From positions 1 to 47,030 of the IMG/VR virus record IMGVR_UViG_3300032291_002336: 47,030 nt of DNA; one strand, 5' to 3'. The notes under the pieces were generated by a model. That model was given only the letters and a program-made list of their open reading frames with translations, was not told where the DNA came from and ran no database searches. The DNA is from a virus. The translations under genes were made by a program, and so were the position numbers. Each line of letters starts with the position of its first letter. Positions within the stretch are counted from its first letter, which is position 1. Below, one piece after another: positions 20,626 through 27,549 of the stretch.

Positions 20626-21057
20626 TTATATAAATTTAATTTGATTAAATATATTTTCAGGAAGATTATTTTGAAGATATTCTTTCCAATAATTATTTAC
20701 TGTTACATCTTTAATTAAATTCATAATATTTGATGGTCTTAAATCTCCAACATTTGTAGTATATTCTTCTTCATACCCATATTCTTCACCTGGTGCTCCT
20801 GAGTATTTAAATGGAGTTAATGGAGGTAAATCTTTACTATTAAAAGTTAATCTTACTCCTACTTCTTGATCCTCATCATTAAATTCTCTAAAAGCCCATA
20901 AATTAGGATCTGAAGTAAATGATATTTGTTTGAATTTTGGATCTGCCTTAATGGTATTTGTTTTTATCATATTTACAAAATATTTAGGTAATGTAAAATG
21001 ATATACTAATGCAGGTATATTTTGAGATTCACTCAATAAATCAATTAATTTTATCAT
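20626..21057 (-). CDS. Possible ADP-ribosyltransferase-fold protein, 143 aa
   Basis: PALVYHFTLPKYFVNMIKTNTIK followed by ISFTSDPNLWAF has the layout H-T...I...(I/L)-x-FT-S of DarT/RES-like small ART-fold proteins, with a later GVRLTFNSKDL strand and EEEYTT. The key catalytic residues cannot be fixed by eye, so this is a weak guess. MIKLIDLLSE starts, as here, also occur on virion-associated phage proteins. Confidence 0.4.
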   Translation of the reverse strand: MIKLIDLLSESQNIPALVYHFTLPKYFVNMIKTNTIKADPKFKQISFTSDPNLWAFREFNDEDQEVGVRLTFNSKDLPPLTPFKYSGAPGEEYGYEEEYTTNVGDLRPSNIMNLIKDVTVNNYWKEYLQNNLPENIFNQIKFI

Positions 21058-21078
21058 ATATATAAATATTGATTGATT

Positions 21079-21783
21079 TTAATTATTTAATATTCTCAAT
21101 ATTGTACGTTCTCCACAGCTAAATTGCTTTCGTAGCTTTTCCAAACTATATCCTAATGCTCTAAGAGCTTTTACCTCTTTTTCAAATTCCCATACTGGGC
21201 TTTTTTTGGTTCCTTTCATATGTGATGACTTTCCTTTTTTTGCTTCACTTATTTTCCTGGAATGTTCTTCAGTTCTAGGAGGTTTAGGTTTTTTTAATTT
21301 TTGCTTAGTTTCTTCGCTTCTGGGTTTTCCTAGATGCGATTCTCTTTGTTTTTGTCTGTATTCCTCTGTTTGATGAAAATTGTGCGATAATCTCTTTTCA
21401 ATTGTTTCTTTTGACTGTTTTACTCCTTTTCTATATTCCCTTAAAAGGTGTTTATGAGCATCGCTTTTTTTATATCTCAACTTTTCACGTAACTCTTCAG
21501 AAGGATTTTCAATACCCTCTCCCCCATCTGTCATATTAACTAAGGTTCCTGTCCCTAGATCTCTCCTTCCATATTCTTTTATTAGACTTTTTTCTAAATT
21601 GCAAGCTTCTTCCCAAATAACGTCTTCTTTAAAAATAACAACTTTATATCCTACTTTATTTACTATCCATTTCCAATGTTTGTTACGACCGGATTGACTG
21701 TGAGCTCTTTCTTTCTTTTTTCCAATTCCTATATAAAAAATTTGATCAGTATCCTTTCTTATATGTGCGTATACTATTGCCAT
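21079..21783 (-). CDS. GIY-YIG homing endonuclease with NUMOD3 repeats, 234 aa
   Basis: GIY-YIG domain at residues 1-95: VYAHI...IFYIGIGKKKERAHSQ (Arg/His), WEEACNLEKSLIKEYGR with the catalytic Glu, and LVNMTDGGEGI. Residues 100-200 hold several NUMOD3-like DNA-binding units (SEELREKLR, SKETIEKRL, SEETKQKLKK, TEEHSRKISEAKKGK). A C-terminal helix-turn-helix (RALGYSLEKLRKQFSCGERTILRIL) follows. Layout is that of free-standing homing enzymes such as those beside T4 td. It sits directly next to thyA, a classic target. Confidence 0.85.
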   Translation of the reverse strand: MAIVYAHIRKDTDQIFYIGIGKKKERAHSQSGRNKHWKWIVNKVGYKVVIFKEDVIWEEACNLEKSLIKEYGRRDLGTGTLVNMTDGGEGIENPSEELREKLRYKKSDAHKHLLREYRKGVKQSKETIEKRLSHNFHQTEEYRQKQRESHLGKPRSEETKQKLKKPKPPRTEEHSRKISEAKKGKSSHMKGTKKSPVWEFEKEVKALRALGYSLEKLRKQFSCGERTILRILNN

Positions 21784-21846
21784 ATTGTCTCTTTATAATA
21801 AATATCATAAAAAATACATTAACGGTACTTTAATTGCGATATGTGG

Positions 21847-23076
21847 TTAGTTCGAGAGATCAGCTTTAATCGATGGATGTGATTGATAATTTTCTATAAT
21901 AAAGCAATTAGATGACCATATATGTAAATTATCAATTATTGATATTTTTTTACCAATTGCTGGTTCAAAAATATTTAATGTTGGTAATGGATAAGATTCT
22001 TTTCCAATTTGTTCTTTAGCTTGTTCAATGTGGTTTGAATATAAATGAACGTCACCCAAATTTCCAATCAATTCATCAGGAATCATATTAACTTCTTTAG
22101 CAATAATTTCTAATAATAAACCATAACTTGCAATGTTAAATGGTAATCCTAAAAATGTATCTACACTTCTTTGATTCCACATTAATGATATTGCTCTAGT
22201 TGGAATATTAACATCATCACAAGTTTTTTTAATTATTTCAAGTATTTTTTTACCAGATTTATAATTTTTTGCATTACTATTCAATAAACCACTATAACCT
22301 TTTTTTTCCAAAATAGATTGTCTTTCTCCTAAACTAATCTCTCTAGTATAAACTTGAAATCCATAATGACAAGGTGGTAAAACCATTTGGTCTAATTCAC
22401 CTACATTCCAAGCAGATACCATCAATCTTCTACTATCAGGATTTGTTTTAAGTTCATTGATTAGGTTTTGGATTTGGTCTATTTCTGTATGATAACCATA
22501 AGCTATTCCTATATTTTTATTAATTAATATAGAATCACAAAAACTACCAAAACTAGGTCCACATTCCTCTCCATAATTTGCACTCCAAATTTCGGAATGT
22601 TTTTTCCAAGCAGCGTCAAAATCAAACCCTTTAGGTTCCATTCTTGGTACAGCCCAACTTCTCCATTGTTTACCATATATTGGTCCTAATTCTCCCCACT
22701 TGTTAGCAAATTCCTCATCTGTTTTGATTTTGTTGATAAATTGTTCTTGTGAATAAGGTTCATATAAATGAGTTTTAGAATGTTCATTAGCCCATTTTAA
22801 ATAATTCTTATAAGCATCTCCATCCCAAATATGACAATCATAATCTAATAGGAACTTGATGTTAGTATCACCTCTTAAAAACCATAGAAGTTCCGTAACG
22901 ATTGATTTCCAATGCATCTTTTTTGTAGTGATTAATGGAAATCCCTCACTCATTTTATGACGGATTTGTTTACCAAATATTGATATAGTACCTGTACCAG
23001 TTCTATCTTGTTTTGTTATCCCGTTATTAATGATATCTTGAAGTAAATCTGTATATTGTTTATCTAATTTATTCAT
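21847..23076 (-). CDS. thyA: Thymidylate synthase (ThyA type) with two insertions, 409 aa
   Basis: Methylates dUMP to dTMP with methylene-tetrahydrofolate. QDRTGTGT (folate/dUMP Arg), LLWFLRGDTNI, ELGPIYGKQWR, NPDSRRLMVSAWN, the catalytic Cys in LPPCHYGFQVY, RSVDTFLGLPFNIASYG and HLYSNHIEQ are all present. Length is about 145 residues above the usual 264: one insertion lies after GKQWRSW (about 155-205) and another after QVYTREI (about 250-295), plus a long C-terminal part. Start MNKLDKQY chosen because an ATG five codons earlier overlaps the upstream stop. No intron is evident; the frame is open throughout. Confidence 0.9.
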   Translation of the reverse strand: MNKLDKQYTDLLQDIINNGITKQDRTGTGTISIFGKQIRHKMSEGFPLITTKKMHWKSIVTELLWFLRGDTNIKFLLDYDCHIWDGDAYKNYLKWANEHSKTHLYEPYSQEQFINKIKTDEEFANKWGELGPIYGKQWRSWAVPRMEPKGFDFDAAWKKHSEIWSANYGEECGPSFGSFCDSILINKNIGIAYGYHTEIDQIQNLINELKTNPDSRRLMVSAWNVGELDQMVLPPCHYGFQVYTREISLGERQSILEKKGYSGLLNSNAKNYKSGKKILEIIKKTCDDVNIPTRAISLMWNQRSVDTFLGLPFNIASYGLLLEIIAKEVNMIPDELIGNLGDVHLYSNHIEQAKEQIGKESYPLPTLNIFEPAIGKKISIIDNLHIWSSNCFIIENYQSHPSIKADLSN

Positions 23077-23080
23077 ATTA

Positions 23081-23308
23081 TCATAAATCAAAACTTATAT
23101 TTTCATCATTTATTAATTGATTTAGTTGTTCTCTACATTTTAAATATGCATTATAAGTATCCTCACTCATAGTATCAGGTGCATGTTTTGTCTGTCCTCG
23201 TAACCATTGATCCATATCCCATAAAACTGAATGCATTTTTCCAGCATTATTTACTAATTCATATTCTATATTATCTTCCGGTAGATTAAATTCTAATATT
23301 GCTTTCAT
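23081..23308 (-). CDS. Hypothetical protein, 75 aa
   Basis: LPEDNIEYELVNNAGKMHSVLWDMDQWLRGQTKHAP is a pattern found in a conserved small phage family: acidic strand, then a helix and a DxWLR segment; C-terminal half helical. From memory, similar proteins occur near nucleotide-metabolism genes in phages. Function unknown. Just upstream of thyA. Confidence 0.65.
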   Translation of the reverse strand: MKAILEFNLPEDNIEYELVNNAGKMHSVLWDMDQWLRGQTKHAPDTMSEDTYNAYLKCREQLNQLINDENISFDL

Positions 23309-23495
23309 ATATTGTCATATTTAAATAACGTATTGTATTTAATTCTTTAGTTAATTTATAATCACCATATTGTTTTTCAAACTGCCATATCAATTTACCT
23401 GTTGTTTCATATTGATTCCAATTAACACATGATGGAATAACTTTATCTTTAATCCAATTAAATACATCGTATTTGTTTTTACTTTTAGCTGCCAT
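23286..23495 (-). CDS. Hypothetical protein, 69 aa
   Basis: Basic, aromatic-rich helical protein (KNKYDVFNWIKDKVIPSCVN ... LTKELNTIRYLNMTI). Overlaps the following gene by 23 bases. Unknown family. Confidence 0.6.
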   Translation of the reverse strand: MAAKSKNKYDVFNWIKDKVIPSCVNWNQYETTGKLIWQFEKQYGDYKLTKELNTIRYLNMTIYESNIRI

Positions 23496-23498
23496 AAT

Positions 23499-23702
23499 CT
23501 ATATTTTAATTAATTCAATTTGTTTTTCAGGAAACCAATCTCTAAGTGCTTTAGGATGAGATGTATCATTTATATACTTAAATTCATTTGCATCATTAGA
23601 CCATAATGGATAACCATCCTTATATCCTGCAAATACTCTCATGTTTTGATCGAATGCAGCATATTGGTTAGGATGAATAAACGGTATTTTATTTTTTTTC
23701 AT
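23499..23702 (-). CDS. Hypothetical protein, 67 aa
   Basis: IPFIHPNQYAAFDQNMRVFAGYKDGYPLWSND has Pro/aromatic strands; LRDWFPEKQIELIKI ends in a helix. Unknown family. Promoter 23707-23733 is immediately before the start. Confidence 0.6.
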   Translation of the reverse strand: MKKNKIPFIHPNQYAAFDQNMRVFAGYKDGYPLWSNDANEFKYINDTSHPKALRDWFPEKQIELIKI

Positions 23703-23706
23703 ACAT

Positions 23707-23733
23707 AGAAATATAATAAAATAATCCTGACTA
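23707..23733 (-). promoter_or_regulatory. Class I phage promoter (gene 23499-23702)
   Basis: Reads GTCAGGATTATTTTA then TATATTTCTATG. Very short leader. Likely drives the block through thyA. Confidence 0.5.
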
Positions 23734-23740
23734 GACTATT

Positions 23741-24247
23741 TTATTTAACTAATGAATCAGCAGCATATGAAGCAGACATAGCATCAGGTTTACATCTTAC
23801 TCTATATCCCATTCCTTCTGCCCAACCAGTAGCTTGAGCAAGTACATCATTTGATCTATATTTTGGATCAGGATTCATATCTAAATCAATAACATCAACG
23901 TTTATTCCATTAGTACGTAACATTTCAGCCACCTCGATTGACTTCCAGGCTTCATTTAGTAAACGTTTTGATCTGTGGTCTTTACGCTCAGATTCTGTGA
24001 TGGTGTATGGTCTATCTGATGATTCTGTTTTATATAGAACATGTCCACCTTTACCAATACCTGAATCATAATCAGTTTTATGTAGTAATATAACCGTAGC
24101 GTATTGTGTTTTACGCTTTCTGTTTTGTGAATCTGAACCAATAATTACTTCAATGAAGTGAGTATTTTCAAATTGTTTAATATAATCTTTAATGTATGAG
24201 ATTATATCTATAACAGGTTTTCCAGAAGATAAAATTTTAAATTCCAT
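23741..24247 (-). CDS. Y-family RNase H-like protein (YkuK/DUF458), 168 aa
   Basis: FIEVIIGSDSQNRKRKTQYATVILLHK gives the first Asp strand; GGHVLYKTE...SERKDHRSKRLLNEAWKSIEVAEML and VDVIDLDMNPDPKYRSNDVLAQATGWAEGMGYRVRCKPDAMSASYAADSL complete the RNase H-like fold with conserved D-x-D-x-NP and KP-A...AD. Matches the YkuK group of predicted nucleases. Biological substrate unknown. Confidence 0.75.
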   Translation of the reverse strand: MEFKILSSGKPVIDIISYIKDYIKQFENTHFIEVIIGSDSQNRKRKTQYATVILLHKTDYDSGIGKGGHVLYKTESSDRPYTITESERKDHRSKRLLNEAWKSIEVAEMLRTNGINVDVIDLDMNPDPKYRSNDVLAQATGWAEGMGYRVRCKPDAMSASYAADSLVK

Positions 24248-24266
24248 AACATTAAGTTTGATATAG

Positions 24267-24340
24267 TACCCAGAGAGGGATTCGAACCCTCACCTTACGA
24301 CTTCTAAGGCCGCTGCGTCTGCCAGTTCCGCCACCCAGGT
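24267..24340 (-). tRNA. tRNA-Leu(UAG)
   Basis: Acceptor ACCTGGG with G-T wobbles to CTGGGT, Leu D arm, anticodon loop CTTAGAA (stem GCGGC/GTCGT), T arm GAGGG TTCGAAT CCCTC. Variable region only five bases, unusually short for a Leu tRNA. CCA not encoded. Confidence 0.75.
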
Positions 24341-24347
24341 ATTTTTG

Positions 24348-24458
24348 CTGTAGTGAAGGGATTCGAACCACTCACGAGGACTTTAGCTTTAACAGTTTAT
24401 CAGTTGTTCCTCACCCTCGAGACAAGAGGTGCATGTCTGCCAATTTCATCACACTACA
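24348..24458 (-). tRNA. Oversized tRNA-Leu-like gene (111 nt)
   Basis: Acceptor TGTAGTG/CACTACA is perfect and the D arm has the Leu-type AATTGGCAGA loop. After it comes a bulged hairpin (CACCTC/GAGGGTG), about 35 unexplained bases and a weak T arm with TTCGAAT. If the hairpin were the anticodon arm, the loop TTGTCTC would read GUC; I do not trust this. Possibly degenerate or interrupted. Confidence 0.45.
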
Positions 24459-24472
24459 ATATTTAATTTTAA

Positions 24473-24591
24473 TATTTAGAACAGGATTCGAACCTGTATT
24501 TTATATCATCTAGAATAATATAAAAGCTTACGTTGTTTTTATAGAGTGGTGTCACCCCACAGCAGCGTCTAACCAATTTCGCCATCTAAAT
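24473..24591 (-). tRNA. Oversized tRNA-Leu-like gene (119 nt)
   Basis: Acceptor ATTTAGA/TCTAAAT, Leu D arm (TGGCGAAATTGGTTAGACGC) and a perfect T arm (ACAGG TTCGAAT CCTGT) enclose about 75 bases. These contain GTGG/CCAC and competing perfect stems TATAAAA/TTTTATA and TTTTATAT/ATATAAAA. Anticodon cannot be placed. Same T arm as the copy at 14165-14298. Confidence 0.5.
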
Positions 24592-24596
24592 ATTAG

Positions 24597-24676
24597 TACC
24601 CCAGGAGGGACTCGAACCCTCACCCTTTCGGACTGACGCTTAAAGCCAGCGTGACTACCAATTCCACCACCGAGGC
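24597..24676 (-). tRNA. tRNA-Leu(UAA)
   Basis: Anticodon arm CTGGC TTTAAGC GTCAG, class II variable arm TCCGAAAGGGT, T arm GAGGG TTCGAGT CCCTC, Leu D loop. CCA not encoded. Confidence 0.85.
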
Positions 24677-24680
24677 AATT

Positions 24681-24705
24681 AAAAAGATCTGAGATTACAA
24701 TCTTG
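24681..24705 (-). terminator. Intrinsic terminator of the giant RNA
   Basis: AAGAT, 11-base loop, ATCTT then TTTTT on the minus strand, just before tRNA-Leu(UAA). Confidence 0.6.
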
Positions 24706-25578
24706 ACGTCAAAGCTTTTGAGACATTATTTATTCTTCTCTTATCCAGGAACTTTTGATCCCTACTCTGACAATGCTGGTTATTTAAGTGAACCACTCTT
24801 TGAGCTACTTTTATTGAACTACTCTCCTCCTAATCACCCCTATTCAAGCTTGCAGGCCTGATTCGTACTTGCGGTACTATAAGTCTTTCAAAAGAATCAT
24901 TCTCAACTTGCGGTCTTGAATGGCATGGAACATCTCCATACTATGTAAGCATCTTTCGTTCGTAGCTGGTAAGCGCTTAAGCTTAATTTGTTTTTTGATT
25001 TTGCATCACAAGCAAATTTAGTTTAGACTTATGGATTATGAAAGTAGTGGCTTACCCTAAGCTTTGTTATCTTTTGAACAACAAAATACTCAACTACTCT
25101 CTGAAGTATCCCTACCTCCATACTTTAAGAAATCTTCTCAACAAAAACCTTGGTAGATTAGTTTTGAGGACAATAACAGCACCACCTGTACATCATCTTA
25201 CCTTTCGATTTTAAGATTTCTCTTATATTGAATAACGCAATTGTATACTTGGAGGTATATTTCTTGCATATATTCTACAGGTTATTCTTATTGCTCTTCC
25301 GAGCTCAATCAGACGACCCACATCGCCTAATCATCGATCCACTTTCCCTACAGTGTCACCCTCGGTACTAAAGGATAAATGATATCCTGCTTGCCTACTT
25401 AACATCTCACGATGCGCAAATTAGTTCAGTCAAACTAATTCACTTTATACCGCTTTCACGGTTTATTTAACGACTATAGGCCGCCGAGTGTTATTTACTA
25501 ACCTGTCCAATCTTAGCCGAAGCCTTAACAATCCAGGTTAGATGGATAACAATATTTTCAAAGAACGTATTTGTTTCT
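24681..25578 (-). ncRNA. Giant structured RNA (about 0.9 kb), GOLLD/ROOL-like candidate
   Basis: No usable open frame, yet GC is higher than in flanking genes and perfect complementary pairs abound: CTAACCTG (25534-25541) with CAGGTTAG (25498-25505) enclosing a C(TTCG)G tetraloop; ACCGT-GAAA-GCGGT; AATTAGTT/AACTAATT (25419-25440); GCTC-GGAA-GAGC; AAGTAT/ATACTT; ATCTTA/TAAGAT; ATGGA/TCCAT; GGTAAGC/GCTTACC. GNRA and UUCG loops are typical of ornate RNAs. A class I promoter precedes it and a terminator ends it. GOLLD and ROOL RNAs (known families) are of this size and lie beside phage tRNAs. Family membership is inference. Confidence 0.65.
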
Positions 25579-25581
25579 ATA

Positions 25582-25608
25582 TTATCAATATACAAACGTT
25601 GTTTTGCT
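25582..25608 (-). promoter_or_regulatory. Class I-like promoter of the giant RNA
   Basis: AGCAAAACAACGTTT then GTATATTGATAAT. The core fits; the TGTCA box is absent. Confidence 0.5.
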
Positions 25609-25852
25609 AGGCCAAATTTCTTTTACCTTTTTTTAACCACTTGCTTTCAGACCAACATGGTTTAATCATTTCAGGAGTTTTTATTAGCCACATTTGATCT
25701 CCATAATGTCCGAAATTTTTCAGATAATTTATTTTACCTAAAATAGCCCACCAACATCCATTTTTATCTTTTTCAAACATAGATATTGGAAATTCTTTCC
25801 ATCCATCTTTGTTTTTTGTGTTAATAATATCACCAATTTTTAATCCAAACAT
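25607..25852 (-). CDS. Hypothetical protein inside the RNA array, 81 aa
   Basis: Start at 25852 (MFGLKIGDIINTKNKDGWKE); a longer frame would run through the tRNA-Thr gene. Beta-rich, with aromatic cluster (GCWWAILGKINYLKNFGHYGDQMWLI) and a basic tail (SKWLKKGKRN). One of only two genes inside the array. Unknown family; an RNA-binding role would be plausible. Confidence 0.6.
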   Translation of the reverse strand: MFGLKIGDIINTKNKDGWKEFPISMFEKDKNGCWWAILGKINYLKNFGHYGDQMWLIKTPEMIKPCWSESKWLKKGKRNLA

Positions 25853-25867
25853 ACATTTTATTTTTTG

Positions 25868-25939
25868 AGCTCTCAACCGGAATCGAACCGATTTTTCCTG
25901 GTTACAAATCAGGTACATCGCCTGCAATGTTTTGAGAGC
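25868..25939 (-). tRNA. tRNA-Thr(UGU)
   Basis: Acceptor GCTCTCA/TGAGAGC, loop TTTGTAA with stem CCTGA/CCAGG (one A-C mismatch next to the loop), T arm ATCGG TTCGATT CCGGT. Confidence 0.8.
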
Positions 25940-25946
25940 AGATAAG

Positions 25947-26024
25947 TAATTAGGGCCGGATTCGAACCGGATAAGCAACCATTCTATTGGACTCGGAACC
26001 TTCCCTCATTACACCCACCTAATT
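25947..26024 (-). tRNA. tRNA-like gene, isotype undetermined
   Basis: Nine-base acceptor extension GTAATTAGG/CCTAATTAC and T arm CCGG TTCGAAT CCGG are clear. The central part has no standard 7-base anticodon loop with a matching stem, so it may be degenerate or of unusual shape. Confidence 0.5.
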
Positions 26025-26031
26025 ACTTTTG

Positions 26032-26105
26032 TACAGCGTACGAGGTTCGAACTCGTAATCTTTACCGTGAAAGGGTAACGACTTAACCAATTTGTCCAAC
26101 GCTGC
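26032..26105 (-). tRNA. tRNA-Glu(UUC)
   Basis: Acceptor GCAGCGT/ACGCTGT, anticodon arm TTACC CTTTCAC GGTAA, T arm ACGAG TTCGAAC CTCGT. Confidence 0.9.
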
Positions 26106-26113
26106 ATTTAAAA

Positions 26114-26251
26114 AATGACTAATAGACTTTATCAGGAATCTTGCTCTACGCTTCACACACCATTAGAGAGATGAACATTACTGTTTATCCTTAGTGTGTA
26201 CCCTTGCGTCACGTCTCTCCACGCTTATCTACTTACGCTTTTTTAGTCATT
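26114..26251 (-). ncRNA. Compact structured RNA, probably pseudoknotted (138 nt)
   Basis: Closed by a perfect 9-bp helix (26114-26122 with 26243-26251, AATGACTAA/TTAGTCATT). Inside, ACACAC (26155-26160) pairs with GTGTGT (26194-26199), while GAGAGA (26166-26171) can pair with TCTCTC (26214-26219); the two helices cross, which would make a pseudoknot. No frame and no tRNA signature. Lies between tRNA-Tyr and tRNA-Glu. Confidence 0.55.
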
Positions 26252-26325
26252 GTGGGGTGGAGGAGTCACGATCTCCATGTGGTTTGGTTTTACAGACCAT
26301 CCAACGTACCCTGCGCATCACCCCA
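26252..26325 (-). tRNA. tRNA-Tyr(GUA)
   Basis: Acceptor TGGGGTG/CACCCCA, anticodon arm TGGT CTGTAAA ACCA with GUA, variable segment, T arm GGAG/CTCC with an atypical loop ATCGTGA. Confidence 0.75.
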
Positions 26326-26337
26326 ATTAAAAATATA

Positions 26338-26418
26338 TAGCAGAGGTAGGATTTGAACCGTTTTATACGACCTGAAGTTTATGAGACTCCCGAGATAGAC
26401 CATCTTCTCCACTCTGCT
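26338..26418 (-). tRNA. tRNA-Met(CAU), copy 1
   Basis: Acceptor AGCAGAG/CTCTGCT, anticodon arm GGAGT CTCATAA ACTTC, long variable region; T loop TTCAAAT but a weak T stem. CAU could also be an Ile tRNA whose C34 is modified by TilS. Confidence 0.7.
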
Positions 26419-26424
26419 ATATAC

Positions 26425-26865
26425 TCACATATTTTTTAATAAATCTTGAAATTTTTTTTCATTTTCTTCCCAATGTAATATCCTATGACAATTAGCACAT
26501 AATATATCACATTTATCAATTTCTTTTTTAATTTCTTCAACTGATTTTCCATTATATAATTCACTTCCTATAGTGAAATCCTTTTGCTTAGGATCTTTGT
26601 GATGAAAATCAATAACGGCGGGGTGTTGAAATCCACATTTTGAACATGATAATGTTGCTTTATATTCCTTATACCATTCGGTTTGATTTCTCTTATATAA
26701 TTTATTTCTGTTATTGTATTTTTTTTTATTATTATTATAATCAATTTTTACCGTATCTCTCATACATTTTTTACAATATGAAGATTTACCATCTTTTAAA
26801 TTATAATTATTAACCCCGAACTCATTTAGTTCTTTATCTTCTTTACATTTACTACATTTCTTCAT
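26425..26865 (-). CDS. HNH endonuclease, 146 aa
   Basis: N-terminal zinc finger CSKCKEDKELNEF...YCKKC (residues 4-34), then the HNH domain CSKCGFQHPAVIDFHHKDP (about 75-93) and CDILCANCHRILHWEE (about 120-136). The HH, N and H catalytic residues and the CxxC/CxxC zinc site are all present. A free-standing homing enzyme that has invaded the tRNA array; it has its own promoter at 26931-26957. Confidence 0.85.
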   Translation of the reverse strand: MKKCSKCKEDKELNEFGVNNYNLKDGKSSYCKKCMRDTVKIDYNNNKKKYNNRNKLYKRNQTEWYKEYKATLSCSKCGFQHPAVIDFHHKDPKQKDFTIGSELYNGKSVEEIKKEIDKCDILCANCHRILHWEENEKKFQDLLKNM

Positions 26866-26930
26866 GATAATAAATATATAAAAGGTTCGATTCCATAAAA
26901 AAATTGAACTTAATATTTCAAGATAATATC

Positions 26931-26957
26931 ATTAATATACAACAAATATTATGATAA
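26931..26957 (-). promoter_or_regulatory. Class I phage promoter (HNH gene)
   Basis: Reads ATCATAATATTTGTT then GTATATTAATGAT. Downstream, GAACCTTTTATATATT at 26876-26892 resembles the class II core. Confidence 0.55.
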
Positions 26958-26972
26958 TCCAAATTTATTTTG

Positions 26973-27044
26973 CTGCTTTGTTAGGACTCGAACCTAAATA
27001 AAGTGATTAACAGTCACCCGTAATAGCCTTTATACGACAAAGCA
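26973..27044 (-). tRNA. tRNA-Asn(GUU)
   Basis: Acceptor TGCTTTG/CAAAGCA, anticodon arm GGTGA CTGTTAA TCACT, T arm TTAGG TTCGAGT CCTAA. Confidence 0.9.
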
Positions 27045-27048
27045 TTAT

Positions 27049-27125
27049 TGGCGGCACTAACGGGATTCGAACCCGTACCACACGGCGTGACAAGCCGGTA
27101 TTGTAATCCATTCAACCATAATGCC
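27049..27125 (-). tRNA. tRNA-Asp(GUC)
   Basis: Acceptor GGCATTA/TAGTGCC, stem CGGC/GCCG around loop TTGTCAC, T arm ACGGG TTCGAAT CCCGT; the 3' end GCCA is encoded here. Confidence 0.85.
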
Positions 27126-27135
27126 AATTTTTAAA

Positions 27136-27211
27136 GTTGTGATAACGAGACTCGAACTCGTAACCTTGACTGTATAAGAGTCCTGCGCTGACCAATTGCG
27201 CCATATCACAA
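27136..27211 (-). tRNA. tRNA-Ile(UAU)
   Basis: Acceptor TTGTGAT/ATCACAA, anticodon loop CTTATAC, T arm ACGAG TTCGAGT CTCGT. UAU would read AUA directly without lysidine, rare in bacteria but known in AT-rich phages. Confidence 0.8.
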
Positions 27212-27215
27212 TATG

Positions 27216-27289
27216 TGTTTATAAAGAGACTCGAACTCTTAACCTTCCACGTATCAGGCGGATGCTCCAACCAATTGAGCTATATAAAC
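27216..27289 (-). tRNA. tRNA-Ile(GAU)
   Basis: Acceptor GTTTATA/TATAAAC, anticodon arm TCCGC CTGATAC GTGGA, T arm AAGAG TTCGAGT CTCTT. Confidence 0.9.
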
Positions 27290-27294
27290 ATATG

Positions 27295-27381
27295 CGGAAG
27301 ATATAGGTAACGATCCTATCCAAGCTTTTATACCTGACCTTAGTTTAGCAAACTAGTGCAATACCTCTCTGCCAATCTTCC
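27295..27381 (-). tRNA. tRNA-Ser(GCU)
   Basis: Class II. Acceptor GGAAGAT/ATCTTCC, loop TTGCTAA between TAGT/ACTA, long variable arm, T arm ATAGG/CCTAT with loop ATCGTTA. Confidence 0.8.
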
Positions 27382-27437
27382 AATAGGGCCCGATACCTCA
27401 ACTTTCACCTGCTCGAGCCGACACAGGATTGGAGGAG

Positions 27438-27512
27438 GGTGTTTATTGAGATTCGAACTCAAACTAACAGAATCACAATCTGACGTGCTTAACCATTAAC
27501 ACTATAAACACC
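27438..27512 (-). tRNA. tRNA-His(GUG)
   Basis: Acceptor with the extra G-1 paired to C73 (GGTGTTTA/TAAACACC), loop TTGTGAT, T arm TTGAG TTCGAAT CTCAA. Confidence 0.9.
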
Positions 27513-27549
27513 ATATAAAGCCAATCTAGCTCGGCCAACACATCGAATG

